Source of the DNA: Deltaproteobacteria bacterium
Lineage (GTDB): Bacteria > Desulfobacterota > Desulfobaccia > Desulfobaccales > Desulfobaccaceae
DNA: 6,697 nt
Assembly: GCA_016874895.1 (NCBI GenBank)
Contig: VGSX01000199.1
Span: 1-6,697 of the forward strand
Direction: 5' to 3'
The notes under the pieces are model-generated. The model saw nothing but the letters and a program-made list of their open reading frames with translations. It searched no databases and had not been told where the DNA came from. The translations under genes and the position numbers were made by a program. Each line of letters begins with the position of its first letter. The stretch's first letter is position 1. Below, piece after piece: positions 1 through 6,287 of this stretch.

Positions 1-472
1 GCACCGCCATGACCAGGGCGTTGGGATTGGCCGGGACGGGCACCGCAGAGAGCTCGTAGAGTTCCTGCTTCTTGTAGCGGAACCCCGTCTGCCGGCCCTC
101 CTTGTCGGTGATGGGCTCCCGTTCCAGGTCCCGGAACCCCACCGAGGTGGCTCGGAGATAGCCGCCAAGGTAGAGCTTGTAAATGGTGTCGGCGAAGGTG
201 TACTCCTCTGGCGTCGGGAACTTGACCTGGAAAAGCAGGCCCTTCTCCGTCTTGCCCACCTTCACGGCCTTGCCGACAGGCGGCTGCTTGTAGTCGTGGG
301 TCCAGAGGAAAACCGGGTTCTTTTTGTAATTCTTCAGGTCCCAGCCCTCCACCTCGATGACGTCACCGTAACGGTCCACGTCCGCGGTGGAGCCCAGGAA
401 TTCCAGGGTCCGGTCTTTGGGGTCACCCACCTGTTTCACTTCAAAGTCCAGGGTCTTGTGGATCAGCTCCAT
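1..472 (-). CDS. HK97-family prohead protease, 3' end cut by window edge
   Basis: This is a phage capsid maturation protease, which in HK97-like phages cleaves scaffold and major capsid protein inside the prohead. 157 residues are visible, starting MELIHKTLDF. The family pattern is clear: STADVDRYGDVIEVEGW near residues 28-44, the WTHD motif with the likely catalytic His59, RATSVGF with the likely nucleophile Ser110, and LYELSAVPVPANPNAL near 138-153, whose Glu140 may be the third active-site residue. The ATG is preceded by GAGGAG at 482-487, 9 bases away, and this ribosome binding site overlaps the TGA stop of the portal gene, so the two genes are translationally close-packed in the usual portal-protease order. 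The frame is open to position 1; the C-terminal part and probably the major capsid gene lie outside the window. The family assignment rests on these motifs and the gene order. Confidence 0.93.
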   Translation of the reverse strand, partial: MELIHKTLDFEVKQVGDPKDRTLEFLGSTADVDRYGDVIEVEGWDLKNYKKNPVFLWTHDYKQPPVGKAVKVGKTEKGLLFQVKFPTPEEYTFADTIYKLYLGGYLRATSVGFRDLEREPITDKEGRQTGFRYKKQELYELSAVPVPANPNALVMAV

Positions 473-485
473 GTTTTTGGTCTCC

Positions 486-2534
486 TCACACCACCGGCGC
501 GGCCACGCAACGGCAGTTGATAATCTCCCCCGCTGGCCCGCCGGGGTCGCAGGGGAAGCGGCAGCCGTTGGGAAAAGCCTGGCCTCGCTCCACCACCACA
601 CCGCTTAGCATCTGGTGTGATTGTCTGACGTGCTCGTCCCCGGCGGTCACCCAGCGGCGCTTCACCACCTGCATCTGCCCCATAGCCGCGTCCCGGGCTG
701 CTCCCGCCGCCTGGCCCGTCTCGGTCCGAGCTATGGTCAGTGCCCGGGACTGGGCGAAGTTGTAGACTTTCCTCACCCGGTCCATGAGTTCGGCGGTGGT
801 TTCCATCTTTCCCAGCCCCTCGATCAGGGTGTCCCGCAGTTGCTCCCGCACCGTGTCGTTGATCCCCACCACCTTGATAAGCTTGTTTTCCAGGGCGGCC
901 ATGGCCGGGGAGTCCACCAGGGTGAAGAGTTCAGGGTCAGCCCCCATCTCGGCCAAGAGAGCCTGCCCCGCAGCGGTGCCGATATCCAGGTACAGGGGCC
1001 AGACCAGCTTCTTAAGCAGGCCGTTTTCCACCTCCGGGTTCAGCAACAAGGATTCCACCGCCAGCTCCCGGGTCAGACCCCGCCCCAGGTTTTCCTCCAA
1101 CCGCCGCAACTGGCGCTTCCTCTGCCCGAAGAAAAAGCGCCTGACCTTGCCCTCGAACTTCTTCTCCAGGGGAGTGTGCAGGCTCAGATACGTCTTCCAA
1201 TAGGCCTCCCCGTCAAACCCCCGGACAAGGTGGACAGGGGCGGCCGGCGGGAGGAAGGGACCGGCCGCCCCGGCCCGGTTGTAAGGGAGGGGGTTTGGAA
1301 TGGACTTCTCAGGAGGACTAATGTTCTCGCCCACCGGCGTCAGGTTGAAGGGGGCAAACCAGGTATCACCCCAGGGCACCGCTTCCATCCCCAGGTCCAA
1401 GCGTTCATTGATCTGGTTGATAGGCCAGCCCATCTGCCAGAGCTTTTGGCCGGTCTCCACCTTTTCCTTGAAATCTTCCTGGATAGCGTCGATTCCAGAA
1501 TAGTCGAACTCGGCCCAGAAACGACCGCCTTCGATTTTCGAAAAAAGCTGTGTCCAGAGGGTGGCCTCAAAGTTGCTCATCTTGGGGAGCAGGGTTTTTT
1601 GCCAGAAGACCTTGTCCTGCACCCTGGCGGTGGCGTAGTTGATGTCCTCGTAAATTCCCAATTCTCCTTTGGGCACCTTGAACACCGCCATGATCTCTTC
1701 CCGGTTCCACTTGCGCTGGGCTAGAAAGTCCATGTCTTTCTGGCTCAATCCGATCTGTTTATAAGTGGTGCCTCCCTCCAGGATGGCGATGGAGTGGGCC
1801 TTGTTTACTCCCTGGTGACGGTCAGACCACTGGGCCTTTATGCGCTGGAACTCATCATCATCCAGATTGCCGGACACCTCCAAAACCCCCAGGGGTATGG
1901 CCGAGTTTTGGAAAAAGGCCTGATTGTAACGGGAGGCCCAGTAGTCCTGGTTCACCCCCGCCTGAGCTGCGGCCAGAGGACTCAAGCCCCGGAGGTCATG
2001 GTAAGGGTTGAAGTAGCGAAAAAAGATCACCTCATGCGACTCCAAAGGCACTTGGGTAGCGCCTCTCTGGTAAACCCAGCCGCTTACCAGGCCGGTATCC
2101 CGATCCAAAACTTCCCGGAAGCGGGTAGGCGGAAAGGTCCAGATTTCTTTGGGGACCTCGTTTCCCCGCTCGCGATCAAGGAGGTAGAAAGCTTCCCCAT
2201 AAATTCCCATAAAGACAAAAGCGGCCTCGATGAGTTGACCCCCGGCCATCAATGGGTTAGGGGACTCGAATACCCGGACCATGGGGTGGTTATCCACCCC
2301 CTTTTTGTCTTGGCGATTGCCTGTGAAAAAAAGCAAGGGAATGCCGCTGATGTTCTGGGCTATGGCGTTGATGCAGGCATATACCCAGACGTGCTCCCGA
2401 TATGGCTCTGTCAGCCCTCCATGGGCCAGCAGCAGGTGGGGGGACAGGAAGAAGAAGCGATCTTTTTCAGGAAAGTGCGGCTGTTCTTTGATCCTGAACA
2501 ACCCCATTAACGCCCGCCTGACAATACCGGCCAC
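486..2534 (-). CDS. Phage portal protein fused to a Mu gpF-like minor head domain
   Basis: The product (682 aa) forms the ring at the capsid vertex through which DNA is packaged. Residues about 45-400 look like an HK97-type portal: HVWVYACINAIAQNISGIPL (49-66), an SPNPLM segment (91-96), and the clip and stem region up to the NREEIMAVFKVPKGELG segment near 277-293. A proline-rich linker (about 405-435) leads to a second, mostly helical region. Its C-terminus matches the Mu gpF/SPP1 gp7 minor head family: ARTETGQAAGAARDAA (602-617), WVTAGDEHVRQSH (628-640), a DPGGPAGE segment and the final NCRC (673-676). Portal and minor head protein are separate genes in many phages, so the length is about 1.5 times that of a plain portal. 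The start is GTG at 2532-2534, with AGAGGA about 6 bases upstream; an in-frame TGA sits immediately before the GTG. No terminase gene lies upstream. Confidence 0.93.
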   Translation of the reverse strand: MAGIVRRALMGLFRIKEQPHFPEKDRFFFLSPHLLLAHGGLTEPYREHVWVYACINAIAQNISGIPLLFFTGNRQDKKGVDNHPMVRVFESPNPLMAGGQLIEAAFVFMGIYGEAFYLLDRERGNEVPKEIWTFPPTRFREVLDRDTGLVSGWVYQRGATQVPLESHEVIFFRYFNPYHDLRGLSPLAAAQAGVNQDYWASRYNQAFFQNSAIPLGVLEVSGNLDDDEFQRIKAQWSDRHQGVNKAHSIAILEGGTTYKQIGLSQKDMDFLAQRKWNREEIMAVFKVPKGELGIYEDINYATARVQDKVFWQKTLLPKMSNFEATLWTQLFSKIEGGRFWAEFDYSGIDAIQEDFKEKVETGQKLWQMGWPINQINERLDLGMEAVPWGDTWFAPFNLTPVGENISPPEKSIPNPLPYNRAGAAGPFLPPAAPVHLVRGFDGEAYWKTYLSLHTPLEKKFEGKVRRFFFGQRKRQLRRLEENLGRGLTRELAVESLLLNPEVENGLLKKLVWPLYLDIGTAAGQALLAEMGADPELFTLVDSPAMAALENKLIKVVGINDTVREQLRDTLIEGLGKMETTAELMDRVRKVYNFAQSRALTIARTETGQAAGAARDAAMGQMQVVKRRWVTAGDEHVRQSHQMLSGVVVERGQAFPNGCRFPCDPGGPAGEIINCRCVAAPVV

Positions 2535-2613
2535 TCATTATCCTCTCGTCTTTGCTGCCTTAAAGGATAAAGGTGGCCAGAATGGTGGTCAATTGGGCAT
2601 TTGGTGGGCGTTA
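2508..2613. repeat. Nested imperfect inverted repeat over the portal start
   Basis: The outer arms are TAACGCCCGCC (2508-2518) and GGTGGGCGTTA (2603-2613), complementary at 10 of 11 positions. The inner arms are GGCCAC (2529-2534) with GTGGCC (2573-2578), and TTATCCT (2538-2544) with AGGATAA (2564-2570), both perfect, with a 19-base loop. The spacing between outer and inner arms is unequal (10 and 24 bases). In the minus-strand transcript the inner hairpin contains the AGGA of the portal ribosome binding site and its GTG start. It may limit portal translation or mark an old recombination border; the sequence alone does not decide. Confidence 0.6.
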
Positions 2614-2679
2614 GGTGTGTAATTAGTACATATCAAAAATTGGTCTGTCTTATCAAAGGAAAGTCTTAATCTTTCAGTT

Positions 2680-2713
2680 GCTCGATAGTTACGTTCGAGC
2701 GACACAGCTCGAA
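2680..2713. repeat. Alternating GCTCGA/TCGAGC inverted repeats
   Basis: GCTCGA occurs at 2680-2685 and 2707-2712, with its complement TCGAGC between them at 2695-2700. Two mutually exclusive hairpins are possible: one with a 9-base loop, and one with a 7-bp stem (TTCGAGC/GCTCGAA) and a 6-base loop. The site lies about 80 bases past the stop of the zinc-ribbon gene, between that gene and the portal. It has no T-run directly after it on either strand, so it is not a standard intrinsic terminator, though it may still stabilise or stop the upstream transcript. Confidence 0.4.
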
Positions 2714-2793
2714 AACGAGGATAAACACCCAACTATAGCTGTTTTTATTCTTTGAACACCTCCCTTTACTTTACTCATTCTTCCTTACTTTTG

Positions 2794-3591
2794 TCACTGT
2801 GTCCCTACGGGCATCTTTATGCCCCAAAATGTTTTACAGGATTCGCAGCAGAAGACTGGATTTCTAATCTTTTGTCGCACTTGTCGTTCCAAACCATCCT
2901 TTACACTATCAAGAACTGAACCCGCCACTAGGCCTACTGGTCCATACATGAGCAATCCAGTCAGCTTTCCCGTCCTGCGGGGCTTACTGATAATTCCTAT
3001 ACTCGACCCTCCGCACGACGGACAGGCCATATCAGCAGGTAAGAAGAGGGTCGCTTTACATCGGGGACAGTTGTTGTTCTTACCTCCTTGGCTCCAGTCA
3101 ACATACGAATCGCAGGATCCGCATTTGAAGGTGTCTGTTATGGTCCAAGCGTCCCGTGTCCGTTTCATGCGACTCATCGCAGCTTCGGCCTCGGATCTAG
3201 CCTGTTCCCCACGGCGGACTTCTTCTGCGCTCTTCACGCCGAGTTTCTTTCGGATAGCATTTGCGGCAAGCTTGGGCTCGTCCAAGGAGGACAAAATGCG
3301 GTCAGCTGAGCTTCGTTCTGTTGAATTCGGTGGGAACGTCTGGCAATAAGATTTGAACGCTCGATTCTTTGCAGGTTCTGAAATTATTGCGCACGCACCC
3401 CCTGCGATTCCAAATGCTGACACTCCAATAATGGCGGCCGAACCAAGACCAAAGCCGAGAACATAAGTCAGGATCGATAAGCCAATAGCCGCAAGTAGTC
3501 CAATACCCGTGACCATGCCAGCGCGGTTTTCTTTTTGTTCCAATGGCTGTAGAATTTTTAAGATTGTGTGCTTGATTTCTTGTTCGTCCAT
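2794..3591 (-). CDS. Membrane protein with two zinc-ribbon units
   Basis: I do not recognise this 265-aa protein as a named family. A short charged N-terminus is followed by two closely packed hydrophobic segments (about 26-48 and 50-70) rich in Gly and Ala, which probably form a membrane hairpin. Residues 72-150 are charged and mainly helical. The C-terminal third is cysteine-rich: CGSC (157-160) with CPRC (175-178) makes one zinc ribbon, and CPSC (190-193) with CESC (249-252) makes a second. The second ribbon is split by about 55 residues holding a hydrophobic Gly-rich stretch (about 211-228) and a basic helix. The ATG is preceded by AGAGG at 3597-3601. It is the last gene of the minus-strand cluster, 63 bases after the lipoprotein gene. 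Zinc binding and membrane location are inferred from the sequence; no catalytic motif is visible. Confidence 0.85.
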   Translation of the reverse strand: MDEQEIKHTILKILQPLEQKENRAGMVTGIGLLAAIGLSILTYVLGFGLGSAAIIGVSAFGIAGGACAIISEPAKNRAFKSYCQTFPPNSTERSSADRILSSLDEPKLAANAIRKKLGVKSAEEVRRGEQARSEAEAAMSRMKRTRDAWTITDTFKCGSCDSYVDWSQGGKNNNCPRCKATLFLPADMACPSCGGSSIGIISKPRRTGKLTGLLMYGPVGLVAGSVLDSVKDGLERQVRQKIRNPVFCCESCKTFWGIKMPVGTQ

Positions 3592-3654
3592 GGGAACCTC
3601 TTTCGTGTCGAGGTACAGATAGTTATATTGCTTTAATATTCTGTAAAAATGTCT

Positions 3655-4155
3655 TCATCTGGACATTGCACTTGTTCCGCTTTGAAGCAAAGCACATCTA
3701 CGAATTGTACTTTGTGCTCCAGTTTCGTCAGCAATTTTCAACTTTGGAATACCTGATACAGGATTGGGACCGATCTCCAGTTCAATGTAGTATATTTTTC
3801 CTGCTTCGGTGCTAATAGATAGAGAGTCTCGATGTGTTCCCCGAAGATTTGATACGCTGATTTGATGAGGGCCTGGAGTGACGACCTGTCGAAAGAATGC
3901 TTGGTTTTTCGAATCACCAACTAATCCGCCATCTAAATATATACGAAACATTTGAATCGCTGCAACCATGGTATCTCTGTAAATGTAAATGATGGCTTTT
4001 CCGGGCTCGGGAACGAACTTCTTTGCGGCCTCCTGTTCGGCCTTAGGCGCCGATGGAGAGCCAGGACAGCCAATGCATAAAAACGAAGAAACAATAGAAA
4101 TAATTATCCACCAAACAATACTCATAATGTTTGTTGTCAGTGAGCTTCTTTTCAT
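3655..4155 (-). CDS. DUF2846-type lipoprotein
   Basis: The product (166 aa) looks like an exported lipoprotein. The N-terminus is MKRSSLTTN, then a hydrophobic stretch (about 11-29) ending in LCIGC, with Cys30 as the likely lipidated residue. The lipobox is imperfect because position -3 is Cys. A Ser/Pro/Ala/Lys-rich linker (31-50) follows. Residues about 52-130 fit the DUF2846 pattern: KAIIYIYRDTMVAAIQMFRIYLDG-like strands, the GDSKNQAFFRQVVTPGPHQI turn (the Pro-Gly-x-His segment) and EAGKIYYIELE. Such domains are small beta-sandwich envelope proteins of unknown biochemical role. The ATG has AAGGAG at 4164-4169, 8 bases upstream. The gene starts about 35 bases after the longer ankyrin gene and is probably cotranscribed with it. 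Outer versus inner membrane cannot be settled here, although Pro31 after the Cys is not the classic inner-membrane Asp signal. Confidence 0.85.
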   Translation of the reverse strand: MKRSSLTTNIMSIVWWIIISIVSSFLCIGCPGSPSAPKAEQEAAKKFVPEPGKAIIYIYRDTMVAAIQMFRIYLDGGLVGDSKNQAFFRQVVTPGPHQISVSNLRGTHRDSLSISTEAGKIYYIELEIGPNPVSGIPKLKIADETGAQSTIRRCALLQSGTSAMSR

Positions 4156-4189
4156 TACGCGATCTCCTTCTGGTTGCCTCGCTGTTTGT

Positions 4190-4963
4190 TTATATGTTAT
4201 TTAGACAATAGCTGTACAATGTGATTTTGCCCCTTGGCGCGGGCGAAGTCCAGAGCCGTATATCCATTCTTCGCTTGAGCTTCGGATTAGCTCCTTTCTC
4301 TAACAGGAACTCGACAATTGATTTATGTCCGTTGGCTGCTGCACCCATTAATGGTGTCGCTCCATATTTTATATCTTGAGCGTTAATGTTTGCTCCCTTA
4401 CTTACTAAAAGTTTAACTATCTCAAGGTGACCATTTGTTGCAGACTGAGCAAGAGCATTGAACCCTCTCTTGTCTTTGACATTTACATCAGCCCCTTTGG
4501 AGATTAGCATTTCTATTATTGCCGTGTGACCATGCTCTGCGGCACCCATCAACGCAGTTGCCCCGAGGTTTCGGTCTTTCGCGTTAACATCGGCCTTTGA
4601 GTTAAGCAGAGAACGAACTACTTCAGTATGACCCTCCGCCGCAGATACCATCAGTGCTGTCATTCCAAATCGTGAATCGCGAAGATTAGGGTTGGCACCT
4701 TTTTGCAGAAGAAGGTTAACCACTTTTAAGTGACCACCTTCTGCTGCATACATGAGAGCGGTTACTCCGTCGGAATCCTTGGCATCTACTTTCGCCCCGC
4801 CCTTTAATAATTGACTTACGGTTGCCGAGTCGCCTTTCTTAGCCGCATCGACGAGACTTCCTCCATTTGATTCGCTATTCGTCATTAACAAGACAGTCAA
4901 GATTACAAAGATAATCGTGTATTTTTTTATAACCAATTTTTCAACCTTCTCAATCCATTTCAT
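4190..4963 (-). CDS. Exported ankyrin-repeat protein with a frameshifted C-terminus
   Basis: The product (257 aa) has a basic N-terminus and one hydrophobic segment (about 15-28, YTIIFVILTVLLM), acting as a signal peptide or anchor. Six ankyrin repeats follow, starting near residues 37, 67, 100, 134, 167 and 201, each with the TALM or similar AA..GH..(I/V)V..LL..GA.(V/P)N core. Ankyrin repeats bind other proteins, so the likely role is protein binding in the periplasm or at the membrane. An ATG 16 codons upstream (5011) is open too, but the start at 4963 has AAGGAGG (4969-4975) 5 bases away and gives the exported N-terminus. A possible TTGAAA/TATGAT pair (5006-5011 and 4982-4987, 18-base spacer) is weak support for its own promoter. 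After residue about 227 the frame leaves the repeat pattern; another frame carries a seventh repeat, NGYTALDFARAKGQ, ending at TAA 4197-4199. Confidence 0.88.
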   Translation of the reverse strand: MKWIEKVEKLVIKKYTIIFVILTVLLMTNSESNGGSLVDAAKKGDSATVSQLLKGGAKVDAKDSDGVTALMYAAEGGHLKVVNLLLQKGANPNLRDSRFGMTALMVSAAEGHTEVVRSLLNSKADVNAKDRNLGATALMGAAEHGHTAIIEMLISKGADVNVKDKRGFNALAQSATNGHLEIVKLLVSKGANINAQDIKYGATPLMGAAANGHKSIVEFLLEKGANPKLKRRMDIRLWTSPAPRGKITLYSYCLNNI

Positions 4964-4968
4964 AGACA

Positions 4969-4975
4969 CCTCCTT
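4969..4975 (-). promoter_or_regulatory. Ribosome binding site that fixes the start of the 257-aa ankyrin gene
   Basis: AAGGAGG lies 5 bases before the ATG at 4961-4963. The alternative ATG 48 bases upstream has no comparable site and would add a non-signal N-terminus, so the downstream start is preferred. Confidence 0.75.
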
Positions 4976-5032
4976 TTCTTCATCATAATAATTATGAAAT
5001 TGATGTTTCAAAACTATTATTCCTATAATAAA

Positions 5033-5200
5033 TTACTTTAAAAAAGCACCAACCACACCAAATGCGAGGCAAGCAATGATCATAAATGGAGATAACATAT
5101 TTGATAGGGCAACATTTATGGGGATCCCCTTGGCGACAACGCTAGCAATTAAGAGTATTGCCCACATTCCCACGGCATAAGAGATTATCTTACCAACCAT
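5033..5200 (-). CDS. Small two-helix membrane protein
   Basis: This 55-aa peptide begins MVGKIISYAVG and has two hydrophobic segments (about 5-24 and 33-53) joined by a short loop with Lys24 and Pro28, so it should form a membrane hairpin. I do not recognise a family. The frame can be extended to a TTG at 5281, giving 82 aa, but the TTG has no ribosome binding site and the added residues are polar; the ATG at 5198-5200 has AAGAGG at 5211-5216, about 10 bases away. The gene lies between the two ankyrin genes, about 70 bases ahead of the longer one and 182 bases after the shorter one. Its position in the run suggests shared transcription. A holin-like or accessory membrane peptide are both possible and neither is supported. 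Confidence 0.6.
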   Translation of the reverse strand: MVGKIISYAVGMWAILLIASVVAKGIPINVALSNMLSPFMIIACLAFGVVGAFLK

Positions 5201-5382
5201 TTTACCGTTTCCTCTTTTTAAAAATACAATATTATGTTTAATATCCCCTTCGGGGAATGTGTGAAAATCTCTCGCCTTCAAGCGAAAACTTTAGTGGGCT
5301 TGCGATGCCATGGAAGACTACCGAAAGATCTCACTTAGCATGGATCACCAAGTACCTCAAGCCAGTGGGTTACCACCACTTT
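5201..5382 (-). other. 182-base gap with short hairpins
   Basis: This is the longest gap within the minus-strand cluster. It holds a perfect TCCCC/GGGGA hairpin (5244-5256, 3-base loop) and a 5-bp AGTGG/CCACT stem near the shorter ankyrin gene. Neither is followed by a T-run in the reading direction. No convincing gene or promoter was seen. It may be a processed or partly attenuating spacer, or simply noncoding. Confidence 0.35.
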
Positions 5383-5862
5383 CTAATGCTTAGCAGAACC
5401 CTTAAGCATTTTTTCTATTTCAGTGTTACCAGCCTGCTTCGCAATAGATAACGCTGTACGTCCATCCCTTGTCTTTGCATGGACATTAGCGCCGTTCTTG
5501 AGAAGAAGAGCAACAATTTCCTTGTTACCCTTCCAAACTGCATAAATTAACGCAGTTCCACCCCCATCATCTGCTTGGTTTACGTTAGCTCCATGTGAGA
5601 TAAGGAACTTGACAATTTCCAGATGATTTCTCGCCGCTGCCAACATTAGAGCAGTTCCTCCTCCAGGAACCTTACTTGTAGAAGGGCCACGAGAGTTGAC
5701 ATCTGCCCCCTGCTTGAGAAGGCTTTTGACCCGTTCCACTTGACCCATTCCAGCCGCAACACGAAATTCGGAGTTGAGTTTTTCATCTGCCATGGCAATT
5801 GATGTCCCCAATGCGAGTGAAAAACTCAAAACACAAGCTGTCAATGTTTTAGAAAGTTTCAT
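5383..5862 (-). CDS. Secreted ankyrin-repeat protein
   Basis: The product (159 aa) starts with a good Sec signal peptide: MKLSKT, a hydrophobic core (about 8-20) and a likely AMA-D cleavage after residue 25. The mature part is about 134 aa with four ankyrin repeats starting near 31, 68, 101 and 134, showing GTALMLAAARNHLEIVKFL and GGTALIYAVWKGNKEIVALL patterns. The loop after the first repeat is longer than usual (about 56-68, Ser/Gly/Pro-rich). It probably binds a protein partner in the periplasm; no catalytic motif is present. An upstream ATG at 5961 adds 33 residues that hide the signal peptide, whereas the ATG at 5860-5862 has GGAGGA (5869-5874) 6 bases upstream. This is the first gene of the minus-strand cluster and is related in layout to the longer ankyrin gene downstream. 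Confidence 0.9.
   Translation of the reverse strand: MKLSKTLTACVLSFSLALGTSIAMADEKLNSEFRVAAGMGQVERVKSLLKQGADVNSRGPSTSKVPGGGTALMLAAARNHLEIVKFLISHGANVNQADDGGGTALIYAVWKGNKEIVALLLKNGANVHAKTRDGRTALSIAKQAGNTEIEKMLKGSAKH
5385..5410 (+). terminator. Possible plus-strand terminator hairpin at the ankyrin gene end
   Basis: AATGCTTA (5385-5392) and TAAGCATT (5403-5410) form a perfect 8-bp stem with a 10-base loop. On the plus strand it is followed directly by TTTTCTATTT. The stem is AT-rich and no plus-strand gene lies upstream, so the terminator role is doubtful; the hairpin also overlaps the end and stop codon of the minus-strand ankyrin gene. Confidence 0.25.
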
Positions 5863-5868
5863 TTTTCT

Positions 5869-5874
5869 TCCTCC
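5869..5874 (-). promoter_or_regulatory. Ribosome binding site that fixes the start of the 159-aa ankyrin gene
   Basis: GGAGGA lies 6 bases before the ATG at 5860-5862. It selects the start that yields a Sec signal peptide over the upstream ATG at 5961. Confidence 0.75.
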
Positions 5875-6224
5875 ACATGTTTCGAAGATTATACCGTTGT
5901 CAATAAAATGCTTATAGACCTTGATCTCTTGTGCAAACCAAGTAGCATAAATTTCACACAAATTGCATTTATTTTCCAGACTATAGGAATCTCACCCCCT
6001 TTGTTTGCAAAATATTTATAGAGTATTTAGCTAATTATTTATTTCTGCGTAATTGGGAGAGTCAGGTCATGTGGTTTTAACGGTTAAATCTTCTTTCAGT
6101 TTGAATAACACAAGGCGTACCCCTATTTTCTTGATTGGTTCGAACTATAGCTAGGAATTTTAGTAAGGTTTTAATTTATTTCCATAAAGTAGGTCTACCA
6201 AGAAATATAATACACACAATGCCG
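5875..6224. other. AT-rich spacer between the divergent ankyrin cluster and the transposase
   Basis: About 350 bases separate the minus-strand cluster from the plus-strand transposase promoter. I see no gene with a ribosome binding site on either strand and no RNA gene. The cluster promoter is expected in its left part: a TATAAT (minus strand, 5888-5893) lies about 25 bases from the ankyrin start, but no matching -35 at the right distance is visible. The left end of the insertion sequence probably lies in the right part, close to the transposase promoter. Confidence 0.5.
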
Positions 6225-6253
6225 TTGACTTAAGGATTGGCACAGGCTATAAT
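6225..6253 (+). promoter_or_regulatory. Near-consensus sigma-70 promoter of the transposase
   Basis: TTGACT (6225-6230) and TATAAT (6248-6253) are separated by exactly 17 bases. The -10 is perfect and the -35 matches 5 of 6. Transcription would start near 6260, giving a leader of about 28 bases before the ATG at 6288. Confidence 0.8.
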
Positions 6254-6274
6254 CAGGCATAACTAAATGAATAT

Positions 6275-6280
6275 AGGAGG
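6275..6280 (+). promoter_or_regulatory. Ribosome binding site of the transposase start
   Basis: AGGAGG lies 7 bases before the ATG at 6288-6290. The site is strong, which argues that this ATG, not a later GTG, was the original start even though its frame now closes after four codons. Confidence 0.8.
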
Positions 6281-6287
6281 TTTTCAC

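Noticed and set aside
621..1724. Long open frame on the plus strand (367 aa) opposite the portal gene
   Set aside because: It lies entirely antisense to a well-supported portal gene, has no family pattern, and is a product of the GC-rich codon use of the portal. The same holds for other shorter plus-strand frames in 296-2622.
2503..2616. Integron attC-like site (imperfect palindrome with GTTAGGT at 2610-2616)
   Set aside because: GTTAGGT fits the right-hand attC box, but the left box (CATTAAC) does not fit the expected pattern at two positions, the arms are unequally spaced, the 5' arm lies inside the portal gene, and no integrase or cassette series is present.
2689..2778. Small minus-strand frame of 29 residues starting MSKVKGG
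   Set aside because: Its ribosome binding site is only about 3 bases from the ATG, it overlaps the inverted repeats at 2680-2713, and nothing in the sequence supports translation.
5888..5903. TTGACA and TATAAT on the minus strand ahead of the shorter ankyrin gene
   Set aside because: The two hexamers are only about 4 bases apart, so they cannot act as one -35/-10 pair. The TATAAT alone may still be a -10 element.
2731..6152. Shared 10-base word AACTATAGCT at 2731-2740 and 6143-6152, considered as insertion borders
   Set aside because: A 10-base match is expected by chance many times in a window of this size, and the flanking bases differ.
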